Assembly (NCBI GenBank): GCA_004009845.1
Contig: RMBW01000081.1
Location: 1-64,000 of the forward strand
Direction of reading: 5' to 3'
DNA from: Davidsoniella eucalypti
Taxonomy: Eukaryota > Ascomycota > Sordariomycetes > Microascales > Ceratocystidaceae
DNA: 64,000 nucleotides
Shown here: positions 1 to 10,275 of the stretch, piece after piece
Layout of the letters: every line of letters starts with the position of its first letter
Position numbering within the stretch: the first letter of the stretch is position 1
Notes under the pieces: generated by a model
Told to the model about the DNA's origin: nothing
Databases searched by the model: none
The model's input: the letters and a program-made list of their open reading frames with translations, nothing else
Made by a program: the position numbers and the translations under genes

Positions 1-3000
1 ACCATGCTGCAGTGTCCTTCACATGTTCCAATGGTTCCCAGGTAGCATCTTGGTAACCTTTCCATTTGACCAAGGCGCGTGTGTCCATGGCGGGTACGTT
101 GCTTGACGATTGCTTCCACTCTGTACTCGCCTGTTTCCACAGAGTCGTCTTCAAGTGCTTCCCTAGCCGTGATAGCCGCGGGCTCATCATCAGGTACTTT
201 CCTGCGAGGGTAAGGGGTTGTTGGGAGCTCGGCGGATTAGGCTTACGTGGAAAACAGGATGGATGCCTGTGGCACGTTCAATCGTACGTTGTGAGTGCCT
301 GTAACCTCTAGGACTGTGTACAGTCTGGCCAACCAGTCTAACTTCTTGACGGTCTTTCCGTGGTCAGGTTCTTCGTGTTGAGGTATACCTTATCTCCCAC
401 TCTGAAACTCTCGGATGGTTGACGGAGACGGTTGGCGCTGGTTTCCTGGTGTTCCTGGGGCAGCCATAGCTACGATCGCGAATTGGGTTGCGTCGCTTAG
501 TTTGGATAGCCATTCCTGGGCACCACAAACAGGAGATTTGTCAGAGGCAGGGGGACCTTGAACGGAGGGTTCAATAATGTCCACGTTGAAACCATGCGTG
601 GTGAAGAAAGGGGAGAGGCCAGTGGTTGAGGAAATGCGGTTGTTGAGGGCCAATTGCGCTTGGGGCAGTAGTGAGGCCCAGTCGTCCTGTGCGAAGGAAC
701 AGAAATTGCGCAGATACGTTTCAATCTCCTGATTACTGCGCTCCTGACTACCATCAGTCTGGGGTGGAAGGCAGTAGATAGGCGGCGTTGAATCCCAAAG
801 CGACGGCATACTTCGCCCCAAACAGCTGAGCAAATTGAGGCCCTCTGTCAGAGACGATTGCAAGGGGAAGCCGTGGTGGGAAAAGACGTGAATCAGCAGG
901 GCTTCAGCAGTGGCTTGTGCGGTAATGGCCTTCATAGGGATCAGGATTTGCGACTTCGACAGGCGGTCGGTGACTCCTAGGATAGAAGTGTAACCAGCAG
1001 AAGGGGGTAATGGGCCGATAAAGTCCATGGGCAGTTCAGACCAAGGTCTGGACGGTACTGGCAGGGGCTTCAACAGGCCACGCTTCTGTTCTCGCCAAAT
1101 CTTGCTTTTTCCACAAGAAGAGCAATTCGACACGAATTGTCGGACATCGTTGGTTAGGCCAGGCCAGGCATATTCGCGCGAAACTAAGTCACGGGTGATT
1201 GCTCTGCCGGGGTGGCCTGCGAGGGTAGAGTCGTGAATTTGCTGGATGATTCTGGTCCTCAGGGGTTCGTGGTGAGGGACCCAAAGTCTATCACGCCAGC
1301 GTAGTCTACCTTCCGAGTCTAGCTTGCACTCGCTCATTTGCCATTGCAAACCCCAGTCGGCTGGGAATGAGCGAGCTCCTTCTCGTACTAGTTACGAGCT
1401 AACCACCAAGGTTGCATTGGGTCAGGCCTGGTTCCATAGGCTAGTCATCTCGGGGTCCGCGAAGGGGGAGGTCACAGCTTCCTTAGTCGCCTTGTCGTCA
1501 GTCGGCGCGTCCTTGTCAGGCTCCTGAGCCCAAACTGCGCCGATTACCACCAGGTCGTTGCTTGACTCACTCTTCTCGAGGAGTTGGTGGAAGCGACTAG
1601 CCAGCCTGTCGTCACTTTCGTTGGCTGGCATGTCCTGGTCCCTTCTAGACAGGGCGTCTGGCACAACTTGCTCAGTACCTGGGCGGTGGCGTAGGCAGAA
1701 ACTAAAGTCCGAAAGCTCATATCCCCAGCGGCGTTGTCTCTCGGCCAGCGTTCTCTTGGTTGAAAGTATTCCAAGTTACGGTGGTCGGTCCACACCACGA
1801 AAGTCAACCCTAGGAGGAAATGGCGCCATTCTCGAATGGACCAGTAGATAGCCAACATCTCCTTATCATGAATGGGGTAATTGGCTTCGGGGGGTGTAAG
1901 CTTGCGTGAGAGAAAAGCAATGGGGTGCATGAGACCATCATCTCCTCGTTGAGACAATTCTGCTCCCAGGGCGTAACCGGATGAGTCCGCGGTCAATACC
2001 GTTTTCTCAGCGGTTAAAGGGGGTCAAAACAGGGGGAGTGAGGAAGGCTCTCTTAACCTCGGCGAAAGCGTGCGCACATGCGTCGGACCAGACGAAGGGG
2101 GTATCCTTCTTGGTTAACCCTACCATCGGCGCTATCATTTCAGACAGTCGAGGCACAAAGTCTCGATAGAAGTTGACAAAGGCGATGAAACCACGTAGAC
2201 CTTTCAAAGTTGTGGGAGAATTCCAGTTGCGAATCGCAAGGGTTTCTCAGGGTCTGCCTTGATGCCAATACCTGGGCCAACGATGAAGCCAAGGAACTTG
2301 ATTTCCTTAGCTAGGAACTGGCACTTGCGGAGGTCGAGTTGCAGGCCGGCGAGATCGAGTGCGTGGACAATTTCGAGCACTAACTTCCTGTGCTCTTCCA
2401 GTACCACTGGAGTAGATATCCACATCGTCAATGTAGGCGCTGCAGCTGATGCCTAGCCATTTCCGAAGGACCGAATTGATGTAACGCTGGAAAGCAGCAG
2501 GGGCATTAGTCAAACCGAAAGGATAACGTTCCATTCAAAGGCCCTAGGGGAGTCCGAAAAGCGGTTAACTCCTCATAGCCAGGGGCTATACGAATACGGT
2601 GAAAAGCAGCGATGACATCTACCTTGGACACCCACTTGGCTTCCGAAATTTGCCGAAGGGTGTCGTGGATAAGGGGAAGCGGGTAGGAATCCTTCTTGGA
2701 GATAGCGTTAACTGCGCGGTAGTCCACACAGAAGCGAATTCCACCTCCAGGTTTCTTTACAAATAGGACCGGAGAGCCCACTTCAGATTTCGTGTCCTTT
2801 ATCCATTTCGTACCAAGTAGTTCAGTCAACGTTTTCTGCATCACTAACAGTTCAGCCCTAGACAACGGATAGAGGGATTGCACAGGTAATGTTTTCCCTT
2901 CCAACAGTTCGATCTTCAAGTCTACTCCAGGCCGGTGTGGCGGGAGGTCCTTGGATGCCTTTGCTTCAAATGCTGATGCCACGGGTCTTAACCAGTCAGG

Positions 3001-3543
3001 TAGGGGCGGTCGTTCCTGTTCCTTCTGCTCCAGCGCCCTGTTGACATCTTCTAACGTGATGCGGAATACAGCGGCGTCGTCGTTGTCACAGAGTTTATGG
3101 AACTCTTCAGGCGTTAGTTCTTCGGCCGTGGTGACTTCGATTTGTCCAGAGCGCGGGTGCAGATGCACGTCGTGATTAATCAGCCAGCGTTGACCGAGTA
3201 TTAAGTTTTCGGTTTGGCCGGGGACGACGTAGGCCCAAATGTCCTCGTGGTGGTCAGGTAGGTGTAGCGTAAACTGTGCTATCTGAGTGATGACAGGGGG
3301 GTCGGACTGGGAGGAGGCGAGGGAGACCTTGCGAGGTTCGATAGGCTGGGTTTGGGTAGCGTAGGGGAGTAGGCGCGGAGGGACGACGGCGAGGCAGAGG
3401 CAGCCACTGTCGACGAGAGCTTTAGTCGAAAGTTCATTAATAGACAAATCTAAGTATAAACCTTTAGCTCCCATCTGAGTTCTAACTATCTCTTCCCCTA
3501 TCTTTCGTATCCTCCTGGTCAGGGCGCGACTTGTCCTGACCAC
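1..3543 (-). pseudogene. Gypsy A1 pol (PR-RT-RH-IN-chromodomain), frameshifted
   Basis: Pol polyprotein remnant. The protease motif ALVDSGC lies near 3410, the reverse transcriptase with AYIDDVDIYS near 2410-2430, RNase H (LTADSSGYALGAEL) near 1980, the integrase zinc-binding HHCC segment near 1130-1250, the integrase core after that, and the chromodomain at 1-130. The frame is lost several times: near 2530 and 2430-2200 in RT, near 1990 and 1730 in RNase H, and near 440 in integrase, where one base is missing compared with the copy at 13250. The integrase core also differs from the intact reading around 780-870. It cannot encode an active polyprotein. Confidence 0.88.
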
Positions 3544-3548
3544 CTAAA

Positions 3549-4640
3549 ATCCAGTTCAATTAGGTCGTATTCTGACCCGTTCTCCGCTACCTTAGAGTCG
3601 ACCTTGGCTACCGTCGTAGTGGTGTTGTCAGGGGGAGGTAGCACACGATCCATGGCCCGTTCGTCATACTTCGCGATTTCCTCACGCATTACGTGCGTAT
3701 GGCGTTGATAGACAGCTGATTGTTGGAGGGGCCTGGCTGGAAAGAGCGCTGGGGGCAACGGCGTGCGATGTGATCCTTGAGTCCACAGATAAAGCATGCG
3801 TTTTCGCGCATTAACCGGTGTCGTTCCGACTCGGACAGTTTTGGTCTGTCTGAGCGGGCAGCAAGCTGAGGGCGGTTCTCCCGACGGGTCTGTTGGTCAG
3901 GCCGCTCTCTCCAGTTACTCGACTTGGTGTGTTCGGGCTTAGGGGTGGACTCAACGATGCGGCGCTTACCAGTGGGGCGGTCGAAGTGCTTCAAGAGGCT
4001 GTCAATGATGGCGTGGTATGAGTTGGACTCCAAGCCCATCCGGTGCGTTCAACCAAATCGTCACGCATGGCAGAACGTAGGATGTCGATCAACGTGGTGT
4101 CGTCGTGAATGCCGGCTTCCATGGCTAGGGTTTCGAATCGGAGGTGGAAGGCCTTGAAGGTTTCACGATCTCCCTGAGCGGACTTGTAGAAGGCGATGCG
4201 AGCGTTAGTGAGTCGTTCGCGCGACCGGAACATATCGTCGAGTTTCTCCAGCAGCAGATCGTAGGGTCTGGATCGTTGGCAGATAGAGTCGAAAAAGACG
4301 TTCAACTTGGCTTGCGTGTTCGTGCCTAAGCGGCCGTACAGGTAGACTGCTTTAGAGAGGTCATCGCCTAGGGCTGTTCCATCGATTAACATCTTGTTCG
4401 TTGCCAGTCTTCTCCAGATCTCGTAGTCAGAGTGTAAGCCGCTGAATTCGCTAAGTAGAGGCTGGACCTGACGGGGTAGGTTTTGGCTGGACGAGACGGG
4501 TAGTGGCTGAGGAGCAGGGGCAGGCGGTAGCGGAGGAGCGGCAGTATCATGACGCTCTTTGGCGAACAGCATTTGACCGAGTCGATTCATCATAGACTTC
4601 ATTTCTACCATGTCAGTTTGCAGAGAGTCCAGACGGTCGG
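3549..4640 (-). pseudogene. Gypsy A1 gag, C-terminal two thirds, frameshifted
   Basis: Gag capsid and nucleocapsid part of A1, with the zinc knuckle CFICGLKDHIARRC (CX2CX4HX4C) near 3770-3815. Against the intact gag of A2 it lacks single bases near 4031 (after the WAW residues) and near 3690 (after INAIRT), each breaking the frame. The T-run at the gag end is also one base shorter (TTTT instead of TTTTT), which removes the gag stop. The N-terminal third lies at 10901-11490, beyond the inserted element B; the interruption falls between residues EAD and RLDSLQ. Confidence 0.88.
4636..4640. repeat. Target site duplication of element B, left copy
   Basis: GTCGG directly before the 5' LTR. The same five bases follow the 3' LTR at 10901-10905, and removing the element with one copy restores the gag frame of A1. 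Five bases is the usual duplication length for Ty3/gypsy integrases. Confidence 0.95.
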
Positions 4641-4937
4641 TGTTATGAAATAACACTCGCAGACCCTCCGCATGAAGCTTAGACTTGATGTACAGTCTCA
4701 CCTTTCCAATTTTGGTGACAACGATTCATGCATTGAGGCTTCGACTGGATGGTTACGAAATAACAGTCGCAGAACCTCCGCATGAAACTTAGACTTGATG
4801 TACAGTCTCACCTTTCCGATGTTGGTGACAACGATTCATGCATTGAGGTTTAGAGTGCATACACAGCCAACACGGCATTGCCTCGAACTTCTGTCCGTAG
4901 ACCAGACTCTCCTGTTTCTTTCTCTCTCGGGTTAACA

Positions 4938-4943
4938 TATATA
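4938..4943 (+). promoter_or_regulatory. TATA box in element B LTR
   Basis: TATATA, 51 bp upstream of the inferred transcript start at 4989. The A-type and TRIM LTRs have their TATA box 55 bp upstream of the equivalent position, so the spacing is consistent across families. Confidence 0.65.
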
Positions 4944-4988
4944 GCTTGCTTGTATCTTTTTTCTGTTCTCCTTTTGCCTTCCCCCTCC

Positions 4989-4998
4989 AAGCTTACAA
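4989..4998 (+). other. Self-primer sequence in element B LTR (R start)
   Basis: AAGCTTACAA is the exact reverse complement of TTGTAAGCTT at 5268-5277, just past the LTR. In Tf1 of fission yeast the 5' end of the mRNA folds back on the PBS and primes minus-strand synthesis; this arrangement matches. It predicts that transcripts start at about 4989. Confidence 0.7.
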
Positions 4999-5267
4999 CT
5001 CCCTGTGTACCTGACCTACTGGTGCAACCTCCTCTTCTTGTTCCTGTTCCTGTTCTTATCTTTGCTCCTGCTCCTGTTCTTACCTTCTTGTCCCCGCTCT
5101 TGTTCCTATCTTCGCTCCGGCTCCTGTCCTGATTTAGTCCCGATTTACTTAATCTATTATTCTGTGTAACTCTATTATCCTGAAAACTCCAAAACCACCT
5201 TCGAGTGACTACTCTCCCAGTGATCACTGGTTTCCCTTTGAATTCCTGCCTGCCCGTTCTTTACACT

Positions 5268-5277
5268 TTGTAAGCTT
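5268..5277 (+). other. Self-complementary primer binding site of element B
   Basis: TTGTAAGCTT begins 2 nt after the 5' LTR and pairs perfectly over 10 bases with 4989-4998. The same 2 nt offset occurs in A-type and TRIM elements of this window. Confidence 0.7.
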
Positions 5278-5307
5278 CTTTTAGAGGACCTTGCACGACT
5301 TGTCAAG

Positions 5308-6507
5308 ATGGCCGACACTATCCCCATGCCTCATTCCGCTCCCACATCTACCTTCTGGGAAAATTTTGCCAAACACCTGGGTAACCTCGACCGAATTGAG
5401 ATAACCGCCACGAACCTTATGGATATCCCAGACAAATCCATAATTCCTATCCTGCTGGCAGCATACACTAATGGGAAACGCTCCGCTCACCAGAACATCG
5501 CGGGTCCTCCTATCCGAGACGGTGCTGATAAATACGAAATCGTTGTCCTATGGCACCTATTCAACCGTGGACTTGCGGATGCTCTTGTCCCTACCTCCAA
5601 GAAAGCCAAAGTGGCTGACCCGGAATTTTACTTTGGTGATATGGCCAAATACCAGACCTTCGTTTCCCAGTGTGCACTCCGCTTTGCCGCTGACCCTGCC
5701 GCTTTCCGCGATGAGCAAGCCAAGATGATCTTTGCCATCTCTTTCCTGCGTGGTAACGCATATGCCTGGATACAACCCCAGATCAAACAAGACACTGGGA
5801 AAGTTCGATACGCCCACTATGGCGAATTCTTGACTGCACTAAGCTCTGCCTTCGATGACCCAGATGCTAAAGCCACCGCCCACCGGGAGATACTCTCCAT
5901 CAACCAGACTGGCAGCTGCGCTGCCTACTATTCCCGTTTTTACTCGCTGATCTGCCGGCTTGATTGGTCCAGCCCAAAATACACAATCCCGCTTTTCGAG
6001 AAAGGATTGAAACCTGAGATCAAGGATGCCCTGGCCATGAACGGACATACTGCTCCCCGTGATACCCTGGAGGCGTTTGCCAACTTCTGTATCACCCTCG
6101 ACAATGCTCACCATGCCCGCACCATTGACCGACGCCGAAACAACACCCCGCAAGCCACTCGTTCCGTTCCACGCCCTCAAACCCAGATTTCTCCCCCAAT
6201 CAACAACTATGCTCCTGTTCCCCCTCCGAGTATGCCTACGTTCAACTATCCAACCCCAGCTCGACACCACCCCGACGCCATGCAAATTGACGCTACCCGT
6301 GCCCGGAACCAAGGTGATCGCCGCGCCAACCGCCTCTGCTTCTACTGTGGAAACTCTGGCCATTGGATTGCCCATTGTCCTGAGAAATCTAAGGGACGAA
6401 TCAACAATTCGAACCTTGCCCAGTGGGAACCCACTGCAGACCCCCTTGATCCTGTTGCTACGCTCTCTGGTCAACCCTCTACCGACCGGCCAGAAGCAAA
6501 AAACTAG
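5308..6507 (+). CDS. gag: Element B Gag (capsid/nucleocapsid), 399 aa
   Basis: Structural protein forming the virus-like particle that encloses element RNA in the cytoplasm. A retrotransposon-gag-like helical region spans about residues 100-270 (motif FLRGNAYAWIQP), followed by a proline-rich linker. The single CCHC zinc knuckle CFYCGNSGHWIAHC has C344, C347, H352 and C357. The ATG is the first after the PBS and lies in a good context (AAGATGGCC). The last codons, AAA AAC, form the slippery site A AAA AAC directly before the TAG stop, and the pol frame is -1 to this one. There is no internal stop, so the gene looks functional. Confidence 0.93.
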   Translation: MADTIPMPHSAPTSTFWENFAKHLGNLDRIEITATNLMDIPDKSIIPILLAAYTNGKRSAHQNIAGPPIRDGADKYEIVVLWHLFNRGLADALVPTSKKAKVADPEFYFGDMAKYQTFVSQCALRFAADPAAFRDEQAKMIFAISFLRGNAYAWIQPQIKQDTGKVRYAHYGEFLTALSSAFDDPDAKATAHREILSINQTGSCAAYYSRFYSLICRLDWSSPKYTIPLFEKGLKPEIKDALAMNGHTAPRDTLEAFANFCITLDNAHHARTIDRRRNNTPQATRSVPRPQTQISPPINNYAPVPPPSMPTFNYPTPARHHPDAMQIDATRARNQGDRRANRLCFYCGNSGHWIAHCPEKSKGRINNSNLAQWEPTADPLDPVATLSGQPSTDRPEAKN

Positions 6508-6551
6508 TTTCGCTAGTCTGTCCCTCTCCTGGGCAGCAACAGACTAGCGAA
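6498..6551 (+). promoter_or_regulatory. -1 programmed ribosomal frameshift signal, gag/pol of element B
   Basis: Slippery heptamer A AAA AAC (6498-6504) in the gag frame is followed at once by TAG (6505-6507). After a 4 nt spacer comes a perfect 13 bp inverted repeat: TTCGCTAGTCTGT at 6509-6521 and ACAGACTAGCGAA at 6539-6551, with a 17 nt loop. After a -1 slip the frame is open from CTA at 6504 through to pol. This heptamer is a classical eukaryotic -1 site, and the hairpin is the expected stimulatory structure. The loop holds CCC and GGG, which could extend the fold. Confidence 0.85.
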
Positions 6552-6569
6552 GTTCCTGTCTCCGAGTTT

Positions 6570-9500
6570 ATGTTTTCCTATTCCTGTGCCAAAGACTATG
6601 GGCATCATGCCCTCTTCCTTGTTAAAGTCCTAGTCAATAAAAATATTTTTGCCTATGCTATGATTGACTCCGGAGCCACATCCTGTTTTGTCAACTCGAA
6701 TTTCCTGAGAAAAAACCTGCTCAAGCCAACCAAAAAACCACATCCAGCTAAACTTACAGTTGTTGATGGTCGTGACTCCGAAGCCGGCGATGTGACTCAT
6801 GAAATAGCCTTGGACCTCCAATTCCAAACCCTGAGCGAAACCACTGTTTTCAATGTAACCAAGATCGCAGAATATGACCTCATTCTTGGACGTTCCTGGC
6901 TCAATACGCACAATCCTTGCATTGATTGGATCTCTGAAAGCATAAACTTTGAACGAACCTGCTGCTCGAAACCTAACAACAAACCTGCAAAACCCGAACC
7001 CACCAGTCCTGTTTCCACTCCTGTCAAGACCACACACCCAGTACCTGTCCAGACACCTGCACCTGAATACACCTCCAGACCTGTTATCACTCCTGCCCAG
7101 AAACCAGTACCAGTCCAAACACCCGCACCTGCCACGAAACCAGTTCCTGCCCAGATTTCCTGCATAACTATGTCCTCCAAGAAACTCCGCCGACTTGCCA
7201 AGCGAGAAAAACTCCAGATCTTTTCTGTTACACCACAACAAGTCCTTGATTACCTGAACCAGATAGACCCTAGTCCCGAAGAAGAAGAACAAACTCTGCG
7301 AAAAACAATCCCTGAGAAATACCACGACTTGCTCCCCCTGTTTTCTAGATCCGGTGCGAACCAGCTCCCGCCTCATCGACCTATAGACCACGAAATTCCG
7401 TTGATCCCTGATTCCAAACTCCCAGTTGGGCCGCTCTATGATATGTCTGTCCTTGAACTCCAAGCCCTGAAGAAATACCTCGATGACAACCTGCAGAAGG
7501 GTTTTATTCGCCCATCCAGCTCTTCCATGACCTCTCCCGTCCTGTTTGTCCGCAAGCCTGGCAGTCTGCGCTTTTGTGTTGATTACCGAAAAGTTAATGA
7601 CATCACCAAGAAAAACCGGTACCCACTGCCCAGAATAAACGAAAGCCTCCACTCCGCATCTAGAGGCAGGATCTTCACCCGTTTAGATCTTCGAGCGGCA
7701 TACAACTTGATCCGAATCAAAAAAGGCGATGAATGGAAAACCGCATTCCGAACTCGCTATGGCCTGTTCGAATATCTAGTCATGCCTTTTGGATTATCTA
7801 ATGCTCCGGCAACCTGTCAGCAATTCGTTAACGAAGTTCTACACGAATACGTGGACCTGTTTTGTGTTGTCTACCTTGATGACATTCTTATTTTCTCTGA
7901 GAATCCAGATGAGCACTCAGAACATGTCCGCAAGGTCTTGACAAAGCTGGCTGAAGCTGACCTCTTTGTCAAAGGTGAGAAGTGCGAATTCGATGTCACT
8001 CAGACAAAATTTGTTGGCTTTGTTCTATCTCACGATTCCCTGTCCATGGACCTTGACAAGATTACGGCAGTTGAAGAGTGGAAGCCCCCCACAACTGTTA
8101 AAGCTACGCAGAGCTTTCTTGGATTTGCAAACTATTATCGACGCTTCATCAAGGACTACTCCCGCATTTGTTCTCCCCTGTTTGATCTCACCCGGAAGGA
8201 CCATGTCTTCTCCTGGACGCCTGCCTGCCAGAAAGCCTTTGAGTTCTTGAAAGCCCAGTTTACGTCTGCCCCCATCCTGAAACACTTTGACCCTACCTTG
8301 GAAACTGTTCTTGAAACAGATGCCTCTGACAGAGTCGTATCTGGTGTCTTGTCCCAGTATCACCCAGCTCCTGATGGCTCCCGAAAACTGCACCCGATCG
8401 CCTATCATTCTCGAAAGATGGCCCCTGCCGAATGCAACTATAGTGTGGGTGAAAAAGAACTACTAGCCATTATTGACTGTCTTCGCCAGTACTACACTAT
8501 GCTTATCGGACTGGAGAAACCTGTTACCATCCTGACGGACCATAAGAACCTCACAGCTTTTACTACAAAAACTGTCATGAACCGACGCCAGGCCCGCTGG
8601 GCATTAGAACTAGCAGAGTTACCTTTCACGATCACCTACAGACCTGGAACAGCCAACTCACGAGCCGATGCACTTACTAGAAGAACTCAAGATGTTGAAA
8701 CCCCAGATGGCGACCTAGACAAATCACTTCCATTAATTGACCCTGCTAAGATACGTATACACTCCCTTGAAGTCTCCGTTGGTACTCGAATCCGAAACGC
8801 GCTGAAAGAAGACCGACTTGCCAAGTCTATCTTGAAAGCACTTAACACCAAAGCTTCCCGACATCCCGAAATCGATCTTGCTGTTTGTTCCCAGTCTCCA
8901 GAAGGACTTTTACTTGTTCGAAACTTGATTTACGTCCCCGACCAGTCTAAACTCCGCCTTGCTATCCTGAGGTCCTCACACGAACATCCTGCTGCCGGTC
9001 ATCCTGGTCGGGAAGCAATGTTTGAGCTCTTGACCCGTGACTACTGGTGGCCCAAGATGCGAAAGGATATTGCCCAGTTTACTAAGAATTGCGAAACCTG
9101 CCAGAGAATCAAACCTGTCCGACATGCCCCATACGGATTCCTGAAACCCTTGAAAGTTCCCCAGCGACGTTGGGACTCGATCTCTATGGACTTCATCACC
9201 GGCCTGCCTCTTTCTGAAGGCCGGGATTCCATCTTTGTGGTTGTTGACCGTCTTACCAAGATGGCTCACTTTGTTCCTTGCAATTCAACACTTGATGCAC
9301 ATGGGTTTGCCCGCCTATTCCGAGATTCGATTTTCCGTTTACATGGCCTGCCGAGTGACATTACCTCGGACAGAGGCTCCCTGTTTACGTCCCAGTTTAT
9401 CCGCTCACTTGCCACTGTCCTACACATCAAGCAGAACCTGAGCACGGCATTTCACCCGCAGACAGATGGTCAAACTGAACGAATCAATGCCATCCTCGAA

Positions 9501-10247
9501 CAATACCTCCGCGGATACTGTAACTACCAACAAGATAACTGGACCGACTTGTTATCCCTGGCTGAATTCTCGTACAACAACACTGTCTCGTCAGCCACCA
9601 GGACCTCGCCTTTCTTCGCAAACTTTGGCTACCACCCTCGATACCAGATAAGTTTAAACCCAAAATCTGCACCCAGCCCTGTCCTACAAGATATAGCCAG
9701 TCAGCTTGATAGACTCTGCCAGTTCCTGAAGCAAGAGATGCTTTGGGCTCAAGACATTATGAGCGAACAGGCAGATACCCGTCGGATTTCCCCGCCTGTC
9801 CTGAAGTCGGGAGACCGTGTATGGCTCTTGCGAAGAAACATCTCGACCACTCGCCCATCGAATAAGCTGGACTTCAAGAAACTTGGCCCGTTCCAGGTCC
9901 TTCAAAAGGTCTCGACACATGCATATAAACTCGACTTGCCTGACACTATGAAGGTGCACCCTGTTTTCCATGTTTCCTTACTTGAACCAGCCGCGTCCGA
10001 TCCGTATCCTGGCCAGATCAATCCCGCTCCGCCCCCAGTTATTGTTGATGGCGAAGAGGAATTCTTTATTGACGAGATTCTCGATGTTCGTTCCCGAGGC
10101 CGGGTAAATATCAGATGGGAATACCTTGTTAAATGGACTGGTTACTCTACACCAACCTGGACTCCGTTTGACTCCATCGAGGATACCAAAGCTTTCGATG
10201 ATTTTTTGACCCAGTATCCTGACAAACCGGGCCCCAGAAGTCGCTGA
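6570..10247 (+). CDS. pol: Element B Pol polyprotein (PR-RT-RNase H-IN-chromodomain)
   Basis: Enzyme polyprotein, made as a Gag-Pol fusion by -1 frameshifting; its frame is open from 6504, and the first ATG is 6570. Numbered from that ATG: the aspartic protease motif MIDSGAT is at residues 31-37. Reverse transcriptase has the FCVVYLDDILIFS core with YLDD at 435-438. RNase H begins near ETDASD, with D584. Integrase has an HHCC zinc finger from H804 and a D874, D934, E970 triad, with the D-35-E spacing of retroviral integrases. A GPF module follows, then a C-terminal chromodomain (about 1155-1215, motif YLVKWTGYSTPTWTP) that in this class directs integration to modified histones. All catalytic residues are present and no frame breaks are seen; the copy is probably active or only recently silent. 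Confidence 0.95.
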   Translation: MFSYSCAKDYGHHALFLVKVLVNKNIFAYAMIDSGATSCFVNSNFLRKNLLKPTKKPHPAKLTVVDGRDSEAGDVTHEIALDLQFQTLSETTVFNVTKIAEYDLILGRSWLNTHNPCIDWISESINFERTCCSKPNNKPAKPEPTSPVSTPVKTTHPVPVQTPAPEYTSRPVITPAQKPVPVQTPAPATKPVPAQISCITMSSKKLRRLAKREKLQIFSVTPQQVLDYLNQIDPSPEEEEQTLRKTIPEKYHDLLPLFSRSGANQLPPHRPIDHEIPLIPDSKLPVGPLYDMSVLELQALKKYLDDNLQKGFIRPSSSSMTSPVLFVRKPGSLRFCVDYRKVNDITKKNRYPLPRINESLHSASRGRIFTRLDLRAAYNLIRIKKGDEWKTAFRTRYGLFEYLVMPFGLSNAPATCQQFVNEVLHEYVDLFCVVYLDDILIFSENPDEHSEHVRKVLTKLAEADLFVKGEKCEFDVTQTKFVGFVLSHDSLSMDLDKITAVEEWKPPTTVKATQSFLGFANYYRRFIKDYSRICSPLFDLTRKDHVFSWTPACQKAFEFLKAQFTSAPILKHFDPTLETVLETDASDRVVSGVLSQYHPAPDGSRKLHPIAYHSRKMAPAECNYSVGEKELLAIIDCLRQYYTMLIGLEKPVTILTDHKNLTAFTTKTVMNRRQARWALELAELPFTITYRPGTANSRADALTRRTQDVETPDGDLDKSLPLIDPAKIRIHSLEVSVGTRIRNALKEDRLAKSILKALNTKASRHPEIDLAVCSQSPEGLLLVRNLIYVPDQSKLRLAILRSSHEHPAAGHPGREAMFELLTRDYWWPKMRKDIAQFTKNCETCQRIKPVRHAPYGFLKPLKVPQRRWDSISMDFITGLPLSEGRDSIFVVVDRLTKMAHFVPCNSTLDAHGFARLFRDSIFRLHGLPSDITSDRGSLFTSQFIRSLATVLHIKQNLSTAFHPQTDGQTERINAILEQYLRGYCNYQQDNWTDLLSLAEFSYNNTVSSATRTSPFFANFGYHPRYQISLNPKSAPSPVLQDIASQLDRLCQFLKQEMLWAQDIMSEQADTRRISPPVLKSGDRVWLLRRNISTTRPSNKLDFKKLGPFQVLQKVSTHAYKLDLPDTMKVHPVFHVSLLEPAASDPYPGQINPAPPPVIVDGEEEFFIDEILDVRSRGRVNIRWEYLVKWTGYSTPTWTPFDSIEDTKAFDDFLTQYPDKPGPRSR

Positions 10248-10261
10248 GGACATCGACCCTT

Positions 10262-10275
10262 AAGGAGGAGGGTAC
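10262..10275 (+). other. Polypurine tract of element B
   Basis: AAGGAGGAGGG immediately upstream of the 3' LTR, after the pol stop at 10245-10247. It is the expected RNase-H-resistant primer for plus-strand synthesis. Confidence 0.8.

Larger units (their letters stand above)
1..4640 (-). mobile_element. Gypsy family A copy A1, 3' part (gag C-term to chromodomain)
   Basis: Minus-strand remnant of a chromodomain Ty3/gypsy retrotransposon. Read right to left it holds the C-terminal gag with its CCHC zinc knuckle, protease, reverse transcriptase, RNase H, integrase and the chromodomain, which runs off the window start, so its 3' LTR is outside. Element B splits it: the rest of its gag resumes at 10901 after the 5 bp duplication GTCGG. 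Several single-base indels relative to copies A2 and A3 break every long reading frame, so this copy is dead. Domain order and the chromodomain place it with the chromoviruses. Confidence 0.9.
4641..5265 (+). repeat. Element B 5' LTR (625 bp)
   Basis: Begins TGTTATGAAATAAC and ends CTTTACA. U3 opens with an imperfect 110 bp tandem duplication (4643-4752 and 4753-4862). A TATATA box at 4938 is followed 51 bp later by the self-primer sequence at 4989, taken as the likely transcript start. The downstream R/U5 part is strongly pyrimidine-rich with repeated TCCTGTTC-type blocks. It matches 10276-10900. Confidence 0.96.

Noticed and set aside
4850..5227. 125-codon minus-strand frame repeated in both element B LTRs
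   Set aside because: Duplicated only because the LTR is duplicated; pyrimidine-rich LTR gives a charged low-complexity peptide with no support as a gene.
5839..7652. Minus-strand frames of 211 and 340 codons over element B gag and pol
   Set aside because: Shadows of the plus-strand polyprotein with no domain of their own.
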